Shown: positions 6,919-8,597 of the stretch, piece after piece
Numbering within the stretch: the stretch's first letter is position 1
How the letters are laid out: the number at the start of each line of letters is the position of its first letter
DNA from: Legionella sp.
Lineage (GTDB): Bacteria; Pseudomonadota; Gammaproteobacteria; Legionellales; Legionellaceae
Length of the DNA: 8,597 bases
Direction of reading: 5' to 3'
Assembly (NCBI GenBank): GCA_003507515.1
Contig: DNVL01000073.1
Location: forward strand, 1-8,597
The notes under the pieces: model-generated
Databases searched by the model: none
What the model saw: only the letters and a program-made list of their open reading frames with translations
What the model was told of the DNA's origin: nothing
Program-made: the position numbers and the translations under genes

Positions 6919-7404
6919 ATGAACAATAAGCTTCTTCTGCTTTTCTTGGCATCAGCGCTGATGACCGCGTGCGCGACCACTCAGTATAAAAAACCACCCA
7001 CGAATGACCCGAGCGATGACGCCACCATCAAATTGGCTGAAGCCGCCAATTCGGTCAGTGACTCCATGATGAACATGGCGCGCGTTGAGAAAATCATCAT
7101 TCCTCAGAACAAAGACAACACGCTCACCATTCCAAATGCATATAATTTACAAGCACGTGCCTCGGTGGATTGGTCTGGACCCATTGCCGAATTGACCGGC
7201 CGGGTTGCGCACGCTGCACATTTTCATTTGCGCGTTCTGGGGCAAACGCCGGCTGTTCCTATTTTGATAAGCCTTGATTTGCATGATCAGAGTTTAGCTG
7301 AAATATTACGTAATATTGATTATCAGGCCGGTAGAAAAGCCTCTATCCATGTGTACCCTAACAGCCAGGTGGTTGAATTACGCTATGCAAATATCTATTC
7401 GTAA
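6919..7404 (+). CDS. dotD: Dot/Icm type IVB secretion system lipoprotein DotD
   Basis: DotD is an outer-membrane lipoprotein of the Dot/Icm type IVB secretion core complex. With DotC it brings DotH to the outer membrane, and its periplasmic domain folds like the N-terminal domains of secretins. The 161-residue protein has a lipoprotein signal (MNNKLLLLFLASALMTAC) with the modified cysteine at Cys18; the lipobox carries Met at -3, which is unusual but tolerated. A polar linker rich in Asp and Ser (about 25-65) leads to the secretin-like domain (about 70-161), including TIPNAYNLQARASVDWSGPI and the C-terminal HVYPNSQVVELRYANIYS. These blocks and the length agree closely with L. pneumophila DotD as I recall it. 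The ATG at 6919 is the only sensible start, because an in-frame TAA lies just upstream at 6907. No clear ribosome binding site is visible. It starts 27 bases after rsmD and overlaps dotC by 20 bases. Confidence 0.97.
   Translation: MNNKLLLLFLASALMTACATTQYKKPPTNDPSDDATIKLAEAANSVSDSMMNMARVEKIIIPQNKDNTLTIPNAYNLQARASVDWSGPIAELTGRVAHAAHFHLRVLGQTPAVPILISLDLHDQSLAEILRNIDYQAGRKASIHVYPNSQVVELRYANIYS
7302..7317. repeat. 16-bp A/T-rich perfect palindrome inside dotD
   Basis: AATATTACGTAATATT is an exact palindrome in codons for EILRNI of dotD, 67 bases before the dotC start. It stands out as A/T-rich against its surroundings. It could be a regulator binding site or simply codon choice; the sequence alone does not decide. 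Confidence 0.45.
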
Positions 7405-8302
7405 CTTACTCACGGCCCTCATGGCGCTTCTGGTTGCCGCATGTGCCGCCACAAACCGTCACCAGGTCGGTGATACCACATCGCTTGCCGGGTTGCAGGC
7501 CTTGTCAAATACCAAAAAGGAAACCGCAAGAAACATGCCCACAACAGGGCGAATTCGTGAAATGGCTCTCAAAGAAACCGCATTGAGTGTCGGTGCTCAA
7601 TCGGGTCTTGCTTGGCGTGCAAAATACATTGATGACGCTCTGGTCAAGCAAACACGCAATTTAGACACCATTTATGATTTTAATGCCCTGGTGCTAGAAC
7701 ACAATGTGTTGCCTCCTGTTTTGCTCGAGGGACGAAACACCCTGAATTTGGCCGATACACAAACGATTCGCGTATCTGACCGCACCTACAAAGTGTCAAA
7801 ACAAGCACATTTCATCACCACCGCACCCGATTGGCGGCAATATTTATGGATGGACTACAAGGCACCCGAAACGCCCAACATTACCTTGTTGCCCAAGACG
7901 AAAGAAGAACAAGAGATTTGGAGCGCGTTTGTCGCAAAAGGATGGGAAAATGGCGTAGAACAAGCCAACACCATTCTTGAAGAAAGCATTGCTCGCATCA
8001 AAGAAGATTTTACGGGCATGATTCTCTACCGTAAATTATTAGCCATGAACATGGTGTCGCCCCCTTACGTGTCAAACACAGAACTCGGCGTGACCGGTGA
8101 TGGGGATGAAATTCGTATTGATGACCGCGTCTTGCGTATTACAGCACTGCCCGCTCTGAACATCAATAGCAATGAGTGGCGTGCCGCGGTGGCCAAAGAT
8201 GAGGATGCGCTGGCGCGATTTAGAAACATGGAGCATCAAATAAAAGCGGCTAAAATTACCGTCACCAACAGAACCTGGCAACCGATGATTACTCCAGGCT
8301 AA
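7385..8302 (+). CDS. dotC: Dot/Icm type IVB secretion system lipoprotein DotC
   Basis: DotC is the second lipoprotein of the Dot/Icm core complex, needed with DotD for outer-membrane placement of DotH and for assembly of the secretion channel. The 305-residue protein starts with a lipoprotein signal whose lipobox LVAAC puts the lipidated cysteine at Cys20. Conserved DotC blocks follow: GDTTSLAGLQAL (29-40), REMALKETALSVGAQ (58-72), DFNALVLEHNVLPPVLLEGRN (98-118), WRQYLWMDY (150-158), EDFTGMILYRKLLAMNMVSPPYVS (207-230) and the C-terminal ITALPALNINSNEWRAAVAKDE (252-273). Length agrees with the roughly 303 residues of L. pneumophila DotC. The frame runs upstream into dotD, but the ATG at 7385 starts the signal peptide exactly and has AGGTGG (7367-7372) ahead of it, at a rather long spacing. 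The 20-base overlap with dotD points to coupled translation. Confidence 0.97.
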   Translation: MQISIRNLLTALMALLVAACAATNRHQVGDTTSLAGLQALSNTKKETARNMPTTGRIREMALKETALSVGAQSGLAWRAKYIDDALVKQTRNLDTIYDFNALVLEHNVLPPVLLEGRNTLNLADTQTIRVSDRTYKVSKQAHFITTAPDWRQYLWMDYKAPETPNITLLPKTKEEQEIWSAFVAKGWENGVEQANTILEESIARIKEDFTGMILYRKLLAMNMVSPPYVSNTELGVTGDGDEIRIDDRVLRITALPALNINSNEWRAAVAKDEDALARFRNMEHQIKAAKITVTNRTWQPMITPG

Positions 8303-8308
8303 GAGGAG
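8303..8308 (+). promoter_or_regulatory. Ribosome binding site for dotB that selects a TTG start
   Basis: GAGGAG directly follows the dotC stop and lies 8 bases before the TTG at 8317. The alternative ATG at 8332 would be 23 bases away, too far for this site, so the TTG is preferred. Confidence 0.65.
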
Positions 8309-8316
8309 CAATACCC

Positions 8317-8597
8317 TTGAACACCCATCTGATGCCTGATGAGCCCACGCGGTTCACCCCTGTTTTTATGGATAAAATGCTCGAGCACGCTCAAAAACTA
8401 GACGCCTCAGACATCACCATTCAAACCGGATCGCCCATTTTCATTGAAGTGTATGGTATGTTATTAAAAATCACCAACCGCTCGTTATCCAACACCGAGC
8501 TCGGTGATTTAATCAATGCCATGTATGGCCCCAATGGCACCGCTCAACTGCTATCTGGCAAAGACATTGATACACATTATGAATTTCGCCCCAATCG
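8317..8597 (+). CDS. dotB: Dot/Icm secretion ATPase DotB, N-terminal part (3' partial)
   Basis: DotB is a hexameric ATPase of the VirB11/PilT-like secretion family that docks on the cytoplasmic face of the Dot/Icm machine and energises effector export. Only the first 93 residues are in the window. They show the DotB N-terminal domain: LMPDEPTRFTP (5-15), LDASDITIQTG (28-38) and the closing DTHYEFRPN (85-93), all closely matching L. pneumophila DotB (377 residues) as I recall it. The Walker A, Walker B and Asp/His boxes lie beyond the window end, so ATPase integrity cannot be judged here. The proposed start is a TTG at 8317 because of the GAGGAG site 8 bases upstream; it yields MNTHLMPDEP, the usual family N-terminus. 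An ATG at 8332 would remove only five residues. It lies 14 bases after dotC and completes the dotD-dotC-dotB order. Confidence 0.95.
   Translation, partial: MNTHLMPDEPTRFTPVFMDKMLEHAQKLDASDITIQTGSPIFIEVYGMLLKITNRSLSNTELGDLINAMYGPNGTAQLLSGKDIDTHYEFRPN

Noticed and set aside
7316..7384. Longer dotC start within dotD.
   Set aside because: It would place charged residues ahead of a clear lipoprotein signal peptide that begins exactly at the ATG at 7385.

Overview
The window reads as a chromosomal segment of a gammaproteobacterium of the order Legionellales (Legionella, Coxiella and relatives). The strongest reason is the right-hand end. There, three consecutive genes encode DotD, DotC and the first 93 residues of DotB. 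These are components of the Dot/Icm type IVB secretion system, and as I remember the sequences they resemble the Legionella pneumophila proteins closely over their whole length. By eye the base composition is near 50% G+C, clearly higher than L. pneumophila, so this is probably another species or genus of the order; I cannot name it from sequence alone.

Layout. Positions 2-217 hold the C-terminal end of an unrecognised plus-strand gene, which overlaps the start of apaH (210-1022, diadenosine tetraphosphatase). On the minus strand lies the operon ftsY-ftsE-ftsX (3610 down to 1049), convergent with apaH. It encodes the signal recognition particle receptor and the FtsEX ABC complex of the divisome. 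A 61-bp intergenic region (3611-3671) separates ftsY from a divergent plus-strand series: two M16-family peptidase genes (3672-4997 and 4994-6313), rsmD (6310-6891), dotD (6919-7404), dotC (7385-8302) and dotB (8317 to the window end). No non-coding gap exceeds about 60 bp. I saw no tRNA, rRNA, CRISPR array, transposon or phage gene.

How the genes work together. FtsY delivers membrane proteins to the translocon, and FtsE/FtsX couple ATP hydrolysis to peptidoglycan hydrolase activation at the septum. The two M16 proteins look like a matched pair: the first has the zinc site and the second has lost it but keeps the arginine/tyrosine substrate-binding pair, so together they would form one periplasmic heterodimeric protease. 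RsmD methylates 16S rRNA. DotC and DotD are lipoproteins of the secretion core complex in the outer membrane, and DotB is a cytoplasmic ATPase of the same machine. The three dot genes are packed as an operon directly behind housekeeping genes, with a plausible promoter of their own inside the 3' end of rsmD. A virulence/symbiosis machine has thus been built into a core chromosomal locus rather than an island. There is no wholly unknown system here; the most useful leads are the internal dot promoter, the split M16 active site, the unidentified gene upstream of apaH, and several strong palindromes inside coding sequence.
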